Assembly (NCBI GenBank): GCA_016718875.1
Contig: JADKBL010000002.1
Span: 263,316-327,315 of the forward strand
DNA: 64,000 bases
DNA from: Bacteroidota bacterium
GTDB taxonomy: Bacteria > Bacteroidota > Bacteroidia > Bacteroidales > VadinHA17
Reading direction: 5' to 3'
The first letter of the stretch is position 1. Each line of letters begins with the position of its first letter. The notes below the pieces were generated by a model. The model had not been told where the DNA came from. It saw only the letters and a program-made list of their open reading frames with translations, and searched no databases. Both the position numbers and the translations under genes were made by a program. Below, piece after piece: positions 26,734 through 36,074 of this stretch.

Positions 26734-28047
26734 CTATTTAAAAAGATGTTTACTAAGCTGTCTCAAAGCATCAACTTTGTTTGAGGTGTCAATTAGCAGC
26801 GACAGGCTGTAAGGGCTGCCACCATAAGATATCATTTTAAGAGGAATTGTATTCAGTGCTTCAAAAATCTCAGGAGCCGATCCTGTCCTCTCAGGCCTGA
26901 AATCTCCCACTACACAGATTATTGACTGATTCTGTTCAATTTCAACCCCTCCAAGTTCCCTCAGATCTTTTGCGATTTCGTTGATAAACTCAGAGTTATC
27001 CACTGTAAGTGAGATTGAAACCTCTGAAGTGGTAATCATGTCAATTGGTGTCTTGTATGCTTCAAATATTTCAAAAACCTTTCTCAGGAATCCATAAGCC
27101 ATAAGCATCCTGTCGGACCTGATTCGCAATACAGATATTCCATCCTTGGCTGCCACGGCTTTGTAGTCCTCCCACTTGCAGTCAGCCGTTATCAGGGTCC
27201 CAATATCTTCAGGTTCCATTGTATTCTTGAGCCTGACAGGAATGTTCTTTTCGCGGGCTGGGTTAACACTTGAAGGGTGAAGTATTTTTGCTCCGAAATA
27301 TGCAAGTTCTGCAGCTTCATCAAATGAAATGTTCCGGATGACCTTTGTATTTTCAACAAATCTTGGATCGTTATTATGGAATCCATTTATGTCTGTCCAT
27401 ATTTGTATTTCATCTGCCCTGCTGGCTGCTCCGATAATCGAAGCGGTGAAATCACTTCCGCCTCTTTTCAGATTATCAATCTCACCGTAGGCATTTCTGC
27501 ATATAAATCCCTGAGTGATAATTATATTCTCCTGAGGGCATTTTTTAAGCTCCCTTTTTAAGTTCTCCTCAATATAGAAGTAATCCGGTTCCCCGTCCTT
27601 ATCTATTCTCATAAATGAAAGAGCAGGAAGCAGTGCTGCCCTGATATTGTTCTCCTGCATGAGCATATGAAAAAGCGAAGTGGATATAAGTTCACCTTGT
27701 GAAAGGATGGCCTTTTCCTGAAGCTTTGTGAAAACCCTGAGTGTAAAATTTCTTATGTATTCAAAATGTGAATCAATTAGTTCATGACCCGATTTTTTGA
27801 ATTTTTCAGTAGCATATAATTCATCAACAACCTGATGGTATTTTGCCCTGAGCTGCTCATTCTTCAGTGAAGCTTCATCAATCTTATCTGCATAGAGAAG
27901 ACCGGCAATCTCAACGAGACTGTTGGTTGTTCCTGACATTGCTGACAGTACCACAATTTTTTTATCCGGATCATTGATCAGGGGGATCAGAGCTCTCATC
28001 CTGTCAGGATTTCCAACTGAGGTCCCTCCAAATTTCATTATTTTCAT
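26734..28047 (-). CDS. lysC: Aspartate kinase
   Basis: 437 residues. MKIMKFGGTSVGNPDRM is the ATP-binding start, LKRGGSDFTASIIGAA the catalytic region and EIQIWTDINGFHNNDPR the aspartate-binding loop. Two ACT domains follow (ITTSEVSISLTVD and IICVVGDF), which sense lysine or threonine. It phosphorylates aspartate, the first step to lysine, threonine and methionine. It is the monofunctional type, without a homoserine dehydrogenase domain. Forms an operon with lysA, 4 bases downstream. A leader peptide and terminator lie directly upstream, suggesting attenuation control. Confidence 0.95.
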   Translation of the reverse strand: MKIMKFGGTSVGNPDRMRALIPLINDPDKKIVVLSAMSGTTNSLVEIAGLLYADKIDEASLKNEQLRAKYHQVVDELYATEKFKKSGHELIDSHFEYIRNFTLRVFTKLQEKAILSQGELISTSLFHMLMQENNIRAALLPALSFMRIDKDGEPDYFYIEENLKRELKKCPQENIIITQGFICRNAYGEIDNLKRGGSDFTASIIGAASRADEIQIWTDINGFHNNDPRFVENTKVIRNISFDEAAELAYFGAKILHPSSVNPAREKNIPVRLKNTMEPEDIGTLITADCKWEDYKAVAAKDGISVLRIRSDRMLMAYGFLRKVFEIFEAYKTPIDMITTSEVSISLTVDNSEFINEIAKDLRELGGVEIEQNQSIICVVGDFRPERTGSAPEIFEALNTIPLKMISYGGSPYSLSLLIDTSNKVDALRQLSKHLFK

Positions 28048-28063
28048 TTTGTACTTTTTAGTT

Positions 28064-28091
28064 AAAAAAAAACCTGCATCTTTCTGCAGGT
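28064..28091 (-). terminator. Intrinsic terminator in the lysC leader (putative attenuator)
   Basis: On the minus strand, ACCTGCA and TGCAGGT pair around a six-base loop and are followed by a run of nine T, 17 bases before the lysC ATG. Being upstream of the gene in the same direction, it can only block lysC-lysA expression. Upstream CAGGTC and TCTGCA segments can each pair with its 5' arm, as expected for an antiterminator. Confidence 0.65.
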
Positions 28092-28120
28092 CCTCTAGTC
28101 TTTTAATATCTCAATAAACA

Positions 28121-28192
28121 TTAAAAGGATAGTGCAGACCTGTACACCAGATGTTTAATACACCATAATATCTTTTTAAGCCCTGTTTTCAT
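28121..28192 (-). CDS. Putative leader peptide for lysC attenuation
   Basis: A 23-residue frame from ATG at 28192: MKTGLKKILWCIKHLVYRSA then LSF. It has four Lys and one Thr codon, end products of the pathway controlled by aspartate kinase, though not in a run. Its stop codon is about 30 bases before the terminator, and the last third of the frame overlaps the CAGGTCTGCA segment that could form the antiterminator. Short and unproven: it could be chance. Confidence 0.4.
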   Translation of the reverse strand: MKTGLKKILWCIKHLVYRSALSF

Positions 28193-28209
28193 ATAAATAA
28201 TTCAGGAAG

Positions 28210-28217
28210 CAAAAATA
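28210..28217 (-). promoter_or_regulatory. Putative lysC promoter -7 box
   Basis: TATTTTTG on the minus strand, 18 bases before the leader-peptide start. It fits TAnnTTTG but no TTTG is seen 19 bases upstream. Confidence 0.35.
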
Positions 28218-28300
28218 AACTTTTAATTAAGAAACATAATTCACTTATGATTTTTTTTACAAACATTTATTTCAAAGAGATGTTTTTACAAATTTTTATT

Positions 28301-28308
28301 TATTTTTG
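28301..28308 (+). promoter_or_regulatory. Putative promoter -7 box of the tRNA-Leu pair
   Basis: TATTTTTG, matching TAnnTTTG, 21 bases before the first tRNA gene. A -33 TTTG is not evident. Confidence 0.4.
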
Positions 28309-28329
28309 CACCCGCTGTCACTCGATAGA

Positions 28330-28413
28330 GCCCAGATGGCGAAATTGGTAGACGCGCTAGTTTCAGGGACTAGTGTCAGCAATGATGTGCAGGTTCGAGT
28401 CCTGTTCTGGGCA
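28330..28413 (+). tRNA. tRNA-Leu (CAG)
   Basis: An 84-base class II tRNA. Acceptor arms GCCCAGA and TCTGGGC pair, the D-arm has AAATTGGTAGACGC, the anticodon stem CTAGT/ACTAG encloses TTCAGGG with anticodon CAG, and the T-arm is CAGGTTCGAGTCCTG. It has a variable arm as expected for leucine and discriminator A. The CCA end is not encoded. Confidence 0.93.
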
Positions 28414-28492
28414 CAGGAATGGCGCAGTGCATAGCGCGCAGAGACCAGGGCAGGAAACCCTGAGCTCAAAGCTCTGAGCCCTGAGCTATATC

Positions 28493-28576
28493 GCCCAGAT
28501 GGTGAAATTGGTAGACACGCCAGCTTGAGGGGCTGGTGCTCGCAAGGGTGTGCAAGTTCGAGTCTTGTTCTGGGCA
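28493..28576 (+). tRNA. tRNA-Leu (GAG)
   Basis: 84 bases with the same acceptor and D arms as the previous tRNA. The anticodon stem CCAGC/GCTGG encloses TTGAGGG, anticodon GAG. T-arm CAAGTTCGAGTCTTG. CCA is not encoded. The two genes are 79 bases apart and differ in paired positions, e.g. CAGG/CCTG versus CAAG/CTTG. Confidence 0.93.
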
Positions 28577-28580
28577 CCCA

Positions 28581-28618
28581 AAAACCAGATTGTAGTTTTA
28601 CAATCTGGTTTTTTTTAT
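28581..28618 (+). terminator. Intrinsic terminator after the tRNA-Leu genes
   Basis: Fourteen-base arms AAAACCAGATTGTA and TACAATCTGGTTTT with a four-base loop, followed by T8. A textbook rho-independent terminator for the tRNA pair. Confidence 0.9.
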
Positions 28619-28678
28619 CTGATCAGATTATTTAAAGTTTTTGTTCTTTTGTAATATGACGGATCAAAGCAGTAAGCA

Positions 28679-30693
28679 ATGAATACTATATTAGTAAAAG
28701 ATGTGTTTGGTTTCCTTAAGAGGAATCTTACACTCAGAAATATTATTCTTTTTATAACTCCTGTCTCAATTTCAATCCTTATATACATGCTGTTCAACCT
28801 GTCGCAGACAGTTGAGCATCTTTCTAATTCAATCATTCAACAGACTACAAATGAGACGGTTAAGGAGCTTACGTCCTTTTTGATCTGATCGAATCAAATG
28901 ACCCTGCTAAGCTTAATCCTCATTTTATCCCTCTTCTTAAAAACTATCCGCAGATTTCATCAATGCTGATTGCCAATACAAAAGGAAATGAATATATGCT
29001 TCTCAGGGAAGATTCCACATGGCTCAACAGGATTGTTACATGGAACGGCGGTATCCAATCGATTATGAGATACAGATGGAAATACGATGAGACGATGAAC
29101 GTACTTTCTGATACAAACTGGACTGATATAAGAAAATACGATCCGAGGGAGAGGCCATGGTTTACCGGCGGACTAAATACAAATAACAGGGAGCTTGCCT
29201 GGACTCAGCCTTATATCTTTTTCACAACAAAGGATCCGGGTATAACAGTTTCTGTTAACTGGAAAGCATCTGCAGACGTCAGTCTTAGATATGTGATTGC
29301 ATTTGATATTCTGCTTATTGATATTTCCGATTATACATCGAAGCTGAATATAAGTAAAAACGGAAAGGCTTTCATTCTTACAAGTGATTCAAAAATAATT
29401 GGGCTTCCCCGCGACCATCGTTTTGAAAATCCAGATTCTCTTAAAAAATTTGTCCTTTATGAGTATAAAGATCTTAATATCAGTGAGCTGACTGAGGCTG
29501 TCAATAAGTGGAAAACCGGAGATAACTCAGGATTACCGTTCAGTTTTGAACTTGATGGAAATACATGGTGGGCAGGTATTCATCCCTTTGAACTCGGTAA
29601 AAATAACCTTTTTTATATAGGGGTTGTTGTTCCCGAAGACGATTTTATGTCTGAAGTAAACAGGACAAGAACAGTAATTGTAGCTGCATTTCTTCTGGTT
29701 TTAGTGCTTACACTGCTGGTTATCAGGGGGTATAATCGTACACGGCGTGCTTATGCCCTTCTTGAGAAACAGAATCAGAAGATACTTGAGCAGAAAGATG
29801 AGATTTCGAGTCAACGTGATAAAATCGAGATTCAGCGAAATGAGATTACAGATTCTATAAAATACTCTAAAAGAATTCAGACAGCGGTTTTGCCTCCCGA
29901 CAATCTGATTAAGTCAATGCTACCATCTTCGTTTGTTTTTTTCCGGCCAAAGGATATAATAAGCGGGGATTTTTACTGGGTGGAAAGAGCGCATAATAAA
30001 ATCCTTTGGGCTTCAGTTGATTGTACTGGACATGGAGTCCCCGGGGCAATAATGAGTATAATCGGTTTTAACGGGCTTAACAGAGCAGTAAGGGAATATC
30101 ACCTTTTACATCCCGGAGAGATACTTGACAGGCTCAATCATATAGTTGCAGAGACATTCAGACAGGATTCCGGTAATGAAGAGGAGATTGCTTCCGGAGA
30201 AGTCAGAATCCGTGATGGAATGGATATTTCCTTATGTTCTGTTGATTATTCAGTTATGGAAGTTGAATTCGCCGCTGCAAATAATAGTATGTTTCTTGTA
30301 AGGGGAAAAAATGTACCACTTATTGTTAATGGTTCGGCTGTTGAACCTGATCTTACAGATGGAACTAATACTCTCTACGAAGTTGATGCTGATAAACAGC
30401 CCATAGGTTCATATTCAGGAAGCTCGAATTTTACAACCAGAACAATTAATATTATTCCTGGGGATTCAATTTATACTACGTCTGATGGATTTGCCGATCA
30501 GTTTGGGGGACCAAAAGGCAAGAAGTACATGAAGAAACAAATGAAAGCGTTATTCCTTGATATTCAGGGTTTAAACATAATTGAACGGAACAACCGTATC
30601 GATGAAATATTCAACTCCTGGAAGGGTTCCCATGAACAGGTTGATGATGTTCTGATATTTGCAGTTCAGATTCAGGCAGTCAACCTACCTTGA
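28679..30693 (+). CDS. Membrane-bound SpoIIE/PP2C-type serine phosphatase, one frameshift
   Basis: N-terminal transmembrane helix near residues 21-41 (IILFITPVSISILIYMLF), a large extracytoplasmic domain of the Cache type (ending ENNLFYIGVVV region), a second helix (TVIVAAFLLVLVLTLLVI), a short coiled coil (KQNQKILEQKDEISSQRDKI) and a SpoIIE phosphatase domain: SGDFYWVER, ASVDCTGHGVPGAIMS, and TSDGFADQFGG. The frame breaks at a T5 run near 28877, between KELTS and FFDLIESNDPAK; one missing T restores it. The protein should sense an external ligand and dephosphorylate a cytoplasmic anti-anti-sigma-like partner, not visible here. It overlaps the facing GH3 gene end by 9 bases. Confidence 0.85.
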
Positions 30694-33642
30694 AATAGAA
30701 TCATAAATTGCCTGTAATATTGATCCTCTGACGCTCAGGTCCGAAATTATATTATTGTTTCTGGTTGGATATACCCTGTTCGAAAAGAAGACCAGTGAAA
30801 CCTCTTTCTCCGGATCGACCCAAACAAATGTTCCTGTATAACCTGTATGACCAAAGCTTGACGGTGATGCATCTTTTGCAGGGTATGCCTTAGCTGTGGG
30901 AAGTTCTGAATTATTAAGCATGGGTTTGTCAAATCCTAATCCTCTGCGGTTATCGTTTTCGGGAAACTGAACACTTGTGTACTCTGTCAAAACATCATGT
31001 CCGATTATCTGTTCTCCCCCGTAATTTCCCATCCTTCTGTAGAGTTCCATAAGCTTCATCAGATCATTTGAGGTTGCAAAAAGTCCGGCATGTCCTGAAA
31101 ATCCGCCCAGCATACCGGCTATTTCATCATGAACGGTTCCCTGTAATTGCTGTTTCCGGAACAATGAATCATATTCTGTCGGAATAATCCTGCTCAAAGG
31201 GTACTTTTTATAAGGATTAAATGTCAGATCATTTGCACCAATTTTTTTATAAATGCTGTCTGTTACAAACTCATACCATTTCTGTCCTGTTATGTTTTCA
31301 ATGATCTGCGGAGTAATAATAAATGTCAGGTCGGAATATGTGTACTTCTTTTCACCCAGCTTACTCTTTTTGATTTCAGCAAACATTTTCTTATTGTAAT
31401 TCTTATGCAGGAAAACATTATGGGCAACCATCACAGGATATTTTTCACTGTAAACCGGACTGCAGGTATGCCTTTTGTAACTGCCATCTTCCTTTGTTGT
31501 ATATCTGTAGAAAGGAATAAAAGGAGTTAATCCTGCCTGGTGTGTAAATATATCCCTCATCAGAATATCCTCCTTATTTGAATTTTTGAAATATGGAAGA
31601 TAACTGCCAAGCGAATTGTCGGGAGAAAACCTGTCCTCGCTATCCAGGAGCATAAAACCTGGCAAGGAGGCTGAAACTTTGGTAACTGATGCAAGGTCAA
31701 ATAGATCATCTTCTTTTACCGGGGTTCTGCTGTCATATGTCTGGTACCCGTAAGCTTTGTGAAAAACAACAATTCCTTTTCTTGCAGCCATTACAACACA
31801 GCCCGGGAATGCTTTTGCCAGCAGGGCAGCATTTACTATTGAGTCAATTTTGTAATTCAGGACTGATGAAGAGATCCCTGCACTTTCGGGAATGCCAAAT
31901 TGTAATCTTAAATTTCCAGGTGTAATGATTCCATATTCTGATTTCCATTTTTCGTTTATACTTACAGGAAGTGAGCCTCTGGCACCAATCCCTCCAAAAA
32001 TCAACTGTGCTGATAGCTCCTCTGTATCCTTATTTTCCTGGTATGCCAGGATTAATCCATCGGTATTTTCAAGTACAGGTATTTTTGCAATGCCATAGGG
32101 ATTTCCAAACCAGGTGACAATCGTTTTCTGATTCTTTATGAGCTGATCCATGAAGTTAATTAAGGCCGGAGTAATTCCAAAACCTCTCTGTGGCCTCTGG
32201 TCAAGACCATAAACACCTGCCAGGACTATATCGTATCCTGTAAGTTTTTTGAGCAGCAGTGATGCAGCTTCAGTATTTGCAGGATCAATTGTATAGTGAT
32301 CAGCTTTTAGATATTTGTCAATCTGAAGCTGGTAAAAAGCTGTTGAGTTTCTGTTTATAGCTACTGTAGCAATCCTGATTTTGTTGAGATCCTTCAGTGG
32401 AAGTATATTCTGATTGTTATTAAGCACTGTAAGAGCATTTGCATAGAGATTTCTTATAAGTGCTTTTGAAGATGCTGGTGATAAATCTTCATCAATATTT
32501 TTAGAATTGATAGTCTTGTCTTCCGAGAGACCTGCCCAGTACTTAAGTGCAAGTATTTTTCGGCATTTCAATGCCATATCTTCAGGCTTTATTTTTTTTG
32601 AATTGATATAATTCTTCGTTTCATTTATCGCTGACTCAACTTTCAGAACGAATTCAACAACATCATTGCCTGCTTGTAGTGCCAACGCATCTGCTTCCCC
32701 TGGCTTATAGTACTTTGTTATGCCTTGCATATTCATGGCATCAGTGATAACCAACCCTTTAAAGCCAAGCTGTTTTTCCAGAAGATCCTTGATTATCACA
32801 GGTGAAAGGGTAGAGGGTAGGCCTGATGTTGAATCGAGGGAAGGGAGATTAAGATGTGCCGTCATTACTGCCCCGGAACCTTCATTAATAAGTCTCTGGA
32901 ATGGATAGATCTCTACACTCTCAAGTCTTGAACGGGAATGCGAAATTCTGGGCAGGTCCTCATGAGAATCGACATCAGTGTCACCATGGCCGGGAAAATG
33001 TTTGGCCGATGCAAGTATGCCATTATCCTGCAAACCCTTCATATACATAATTGCTTTTGTAGCAACATTATCTCTCTCTTCTCCAAAAGATCTGTAATTG
33101 ATTACCGGATTTGCCGGGTTATTGTTAATATCAGCCACAGGAGCAAGATTGACGTGCATTCCAACTCTTTTGAACTGAGAGGCGACAGCTTTTCCGAACT
33201 CGTAAATCAATGAATCATTCCTTATTGCACCGAGGGTCATCTGGTATGGAAACTTATCAACATTGGTGAGTCTCATTCCGATTCCCCATTCAGCATCCAT
33301 TGCAATGGCCAAAGGTACTTTTGATATACTCTGATAATAATTCGTCAGTTCAGCCTGTTTTGTTGCATTGCCCTGGAAAAAGATAAGTCCGCCAACACCA
33401 TATTTCCTGATCAGATCACTAATTTCGACCTCATGTGCAACATCTTTATCTGACCATGCCGCGATCCAAATGCACTGGGCTATCTGCTGATCGACTGTCA
33501 ATGTCTTTAATACAGAGTCAACCCATGGATGGTTCATGTACTTAATAAAAGGAGGTTCAGTACTTTGTGCATTTGACCGGGTTTGCATTAGAAATGAAAA
33601 TGCTGTCAGAAATATTATACTTACCCATCTGTTCGTCCTCAT
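30685..33642 (-). CDS. GH3 beta-N-acetylglucosaminidase fused to a class C beta-lactamase-like domain
   Basis: 985 residues. After a signal peptide (SIIFLTAFSFLMQTRSNA) residues 35-400 are a NagZ-type GH3 domain: KHFPGHGDTDVDSH (214-227) with the His-Asp acid/base loop and VITDAMNM with nucleophile Asp301. A linker of about 190 residues follows. Residues 590-985 are a beta-lactamase/penicillin-binding-type serine hydrolase: SVTK at 652-655, YSD at 769-771 and HTG near 943. The first part should release N-acetylglucosamine from cell-wall muropeptides; the second could cut peptides or esters. I know such fusions from Bacteroidetes. Exported, so it would act in the periplasm. It is divergent from the acyltransferase, kinase and nucleotidyltransferase genes, which suggests amino-sugar recycling. 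Confidence 0.9.
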   Translation of the reverse strand: MRTNRWVSIIFLTAFSFLMQTRSNAQSTEPPFIKYMNHPWVDSVLKTLTVDQQIAQCIWIAAWSDKDVAHEVEISDLIRKYGVGGLIFFQGNATKQAELTNYYQSISKVPLAIAMDAEWGIGMRLTNVDKFPYQMTLGAIRNDSLIYEFGKAVASQFKRVGMHVNLAPVADINNNPANPVINYRSFGEERDNVATKAIMYMKGLQDNGILASAKHFPGHGDTDVDSHEDLPRISHSRSRLESVEIYPFQRLINEGSGAVMTAHLNLPSLDSTSGLPSTLSPVIIKDLLEKQLGFKGLVITDAMNMQGITKYYKPGEADALALQAGNDVVEFVLKVESAINETKNYINSKKIKPEDMALKCRKILALKYWAGLSEDKTINSKNIDEDLSPASSKALIRNLYANALTVLNNNQNILPLKDLNKIRIATVAINRNSTAFYQLQIDKYLKADHYTIDPANTEAASLLLKKLTGYDIVLAGVYGLDQRPQRGFGITPALINFMDQLIKNQKTIVTWFGNPYGIAKIPVLENTDGLILAYQENKDTEELSAQLIFGGIGARGSLPVSINEKWKSEYGIITPGNLRLQFGIPESAGISSSVLNYKIDSIVNAALLAKAFPGCVVMAARKGIVVFHKAYGYQTYDSRTPVKEDDLFDLASVTKVSASLPGFMLLDSEDRFSPDNSLGSYLPYFKNSNKEDILMRDIFTHQAGLTPFIPFYRYTTKEDGSYKRHTCSPVYSEKYPVMVAHNVFLHKNYNKKMFAEIKKSKLGEKKYTYSDLTFIITPQIIENITGQKWYEFVTDSIYKKIGANDLTFNPYKKYPLSRIIPTEYDSLFRKQQLQGTVHDEIAGMLGGFSGHAGLFATSNDLMKLMELYRRMGNYGGEQIIGHDVLTEYTSVQFPENDNRRGLGFDKPMLNNSELPTAKAYPAKDASPSSFGHTGYTGTFVWVDPEKEVSLVFFSNRVYPTRNNNIISDLSVRGSILQAIYDSISR

Positions 33643-33840
33643 GGCTTGCCTGTTTTAATATTTTAATTGAATTATATTTATGATTCTCCCCAAATGTAAT
33701 TTTTAAAACTCAAATATTGGAATTATTTAATCAGTTTACAATGAAGTACCTGTTAATAAATGGATTTAAAGAGATAATAACTTAATCAGTTTAAATTAGC
33801 CGGAATTACTATTTTTACCACTCGAATTTAATTGGAGGAG

Positions 33841-34950
33841 ATGGCAAAGAGTACCAACAGGTTAGTCTCACTTGATATATTCAGAGGCCTTACGATTGCC
33901 TTCATGATTATCGTGAATACTCCAGGGAGCTGGGAATATGTTTATGCTCCCCTGCGTCATGCCAAATGGCATGGATGTACTCCGACTGATCTTGTTTTTC
34001 CATTCTTCCTTTTTATAGTAGGGGTCTCAACTTTCTTTTCCCTGAAGAAGTATGGAAATGAATTCAATACAGGATCAGTGATAAGAATACTCAGGCGAAT
34101 GTTACTTATTTTTGTCGTAGGGTTGTTTCTCGCAATATTTCCAAAATTTTTGAGGGACTATTCTGCTCTCAGAATACTAGGTGTTCTTCCCAGGATTGCT
34201 ATTGCATATGGCATAGGTGCAATTATATGTCTTAGCATAAGGCGCGATTTTTTGTGGATCGTTGTTGCAGCTATACTGATTGGCTATTGGGGTTTACTTG
34301 CTTTTTTCGGAGGAGCTGACCCTTACAGCCTGGAGTCTAACTTTGCTGCGAAGGTAGATCTTTCAATCCTTGGAGCAAATCATATGTACAAAGGATTCGG
34401 TGTGCCTTTTGATCCGGAAGGACTCCTGAGTACAATTCCTGCAATAGCAACTGTGATAATAGGATATTTCATTGGTGAGATGATCAGTAAAAACACAGAG
34501 GGTGGTAAGACTGTAATCAAACTTCTTCTGTTTGGTGCAGCATCAGCAGGTCTTGGATATCTCTGGGGATTGTTTTTCCCGATAAACAAACCACTCTGGA
34601 CCAGTTCATATGTTCTTTTTACAGCAGGACTTGCAATGGGACTTCTGGCCCTGATTTACCTTATTGCAGATGTTTTCAGGCTTCAGAAATGGGGTATGCC
34701 TTTTCTTGTATTTGGGACCAATGCGATTTTTGCCTATGCGCTGGCCGGAATTTGGACAAAAACAATGTTGAATATTAAAATAGGAGCAGGAGCAGACCAG
34801 ATAACACTTTATTCCTGGATATATCAGAAAATTTTTGCTCCTCTGGCCGGAAATATGAACGGAAGCCTGTTTTTTGCATTATTCCAGGTTTTGCTGGTAT
34901 GGTCAGTGGTTCTTATTCTTTACAGGAAGAAGATATTCATCAGGTTATAA
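33841..34950 (+). CDS. Membrane acyltransferase, HGSNAT/DUF5009 family
   Basis: 369 residues from ATG at 33841 (a TTG nine bases upstream is possible). About ten transmembrane helices. The start RLVSLDIFRGLTIAFMIIVN and the nearby HAKWHGCTPTDLVFPFFLF are diagnostic of the family of heparan-alpha-glucosaminide N-acetyltransferase-like proteins. The catalytic His in the second motif is present. In animals the enzyme carries an acetyl group across the lysosomal membrane to glucosamine. In bacteria a role in acetylating amino sugars outside the cytoplasm is inferred. It lies between the GH3 fusion and the amgK/murU-like genes, consistent with cell-wall sugar handling. Confidence 0.8.
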   Translation: MAKSTNRLVSLDIFRGLTIAFMIIVNTPGSWEYVYAPLRHAKWHGCTPTDLVFPFFLFIVGVSTFFSLKKYGNEFNTGSVIRILRRMLLIFVVGLFLAIFPKFLRDYSALRILGVLPRIAIAYGIGAIICLSIRRDFLWIVVAAILIGYWGLLAFFGGADPYSLESNFAAKVDLSILGANHMYKGFGVPFDPEGLLSTIPAIATVIIGYFIGEMISKNTEGGKTVIKLLLFGAASAGLGYLWGLFFPINKPLWTSSYVLFTAGLAMGLLALIYLIADVFRLQKWGMPFLVFGTNAIFAYALAGIWTKTMLNIKIGAGADQITLYSWIYQKIFAPLAGNMNGSLFFALFQVLLVWSVVLILYRKKIFIRL

Positions 34951-35014
34951 AGATTGGTTATAAGGGCGCAGGACGCACGACGTAAGACACACATTAATTA
35001 TAAAAACAAATTGG

Positions 35015-36043
35015 ATGCAGATAATTGATATAGTAGCGGAGGGTTATAAGAAGTACTTTGGTGTGAATGATATTCAGATAATTGCCCTGCCACAATCAGG
35101 CTCTGACAGGAAGTATTTCCGTATTGTTGATGGAAGCAGGAGCGTTATCGGGGCATACAATGCCAACTCCGAGGAGAATGAGGCTTTTATCGGATTTACA
35201 CACCATTTTATTTCCAAAGGATTGCCTGTTCCGGAGATTTATGGCAGTATTCCTGATAAGTATATCTACTTTCTCCGCGACCTGGGGGATCTCAATCTGT
35301 ATACCTGGCTTCAGCAGAATGGTTTTAAATCGGGAGCAGAAAATCTCTATTCTAAAGTACTTGAGAAGCTTATCAGCTTCCAGATCGATGGCATAAAAGG
35401 GCTTGATCTAAATCTCTGTTATCCTCACAAAAGTTTTGACAGGCAATCGATGATGTGGGATATGAATTATTTCAAGTATATGCTTCTCAAGCTTTTAGCT
35501 GCACCATTTAATGAACGCCGGCTTGAGAATGATTTCAATACAATGGCCGATTTCCTTCTTAAAACCGGTCAGGATTTTTTTCTTTATCGCGATTTCCAGT
35601 CGGCAAATGTTATGGTTGTTGACGGTGAACCCTGGTTTATCGATTATCAGGGCGGAAGAAAAGGTGCTCCGCAATATGATGTTGCCTCTCTTTTGTACGA
35701 TGCAAAAGCACATATTCCAGAAGCTTCAAGAATGAGGCTGCTGGAAACTCATATTGAAAATTTTTGTATTGTTTCAGGCGAAAAGAAGGAGGAATTCAGA
35801 GGCTATTATGCAGGCTTCAGCATGATAAGGCTAATGCAGGCTCTGGGAGCTTTCGGATTCAGGGGATTATATGAAAAGAAACCCACTTTTACTGGAAGCA
35901 TTGTTCCTGCAATTGAACTTTTGACAGGAATTATTGACTCAGGCCAGCTCCCAATTGAACTGCCTGAGCTCTTTTTTGCAGTCCGTAATGTTCCTTCAAC
36001 AGATATATTTCAGCAACTTAAGGCAGGTAACATTATAGCCTGA
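35015..36043 (+). CDS. amgK: Phosphotransferase, probable N-acetylmuramate/N-acetylglucosamine kinase AmgK-like
   Basis: 342 residues of the aminoglycoside phosphotransferase fold. The catalytic loop is YRDFQSANVMV (Asp193, Asn198) and the metal-binding loop is IDYQGGRKG (Asp210). The N-terminal SGSDRKYFRI is the ATP-binding segment. AmgK phosphorylates the anomeric carbon of MurNAc so that MurU can make UDP-MurNAc, bypassing de novo MurA/MurB synthesis and fosfomycin. The name rests on the adjacent nucleotidyltransferase gene and the GH3 gene; the fold alone cannot give the substrate. Confidence 0.75.
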   Translation: MQIIDIVAEGYKKYFGVNDIQIIALPQSGSDRKYFRIVDGSRSVIGAYNANSEENEAFIGFTHHFISKGLPVPEIYGSIPDKYIYFLRDLGDLNLYTWLQQNGFKSGAENLYSKVLEKLISFQIDGIKGLDLNLCYPHKSFDRQSMMWDMNYFKYMLLKLLAAPFNERRLENDFNTMADFLLKTGQDFFLYRDFQSANVMVVDGEPWFIDYQGGRKGAPQYDVASLLYDAKAHIPEASRMRLLETHIENFCIVSGEKKEEFRGYYAGFSMIRLMQALGAFGFRGLYEKKPTFTGSIVPAIELLTGIIDSGQLPIELPELFFAVRNVPSTDIFQQLKAGNIIA

Positions 36044-36074
36044 CAAGGACCAAGGACCAGAAGACCAGAAGACA

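Noticed and set aside
28048..28260. Lysine riboswitch upstream of lysC
   Set aside because: The leader is short and none of the conserved core segments of the lysine riboswitch could be recognised. A leader peptide with attenuator explains the terminator better.
28296..28577. A protein-coding frame opposite the tRNA-Leu genes
   Set aside because: It covers both tRNA genes on the opposite strand, repeats itself because the tRNAs are similar, and has no family resemblance.
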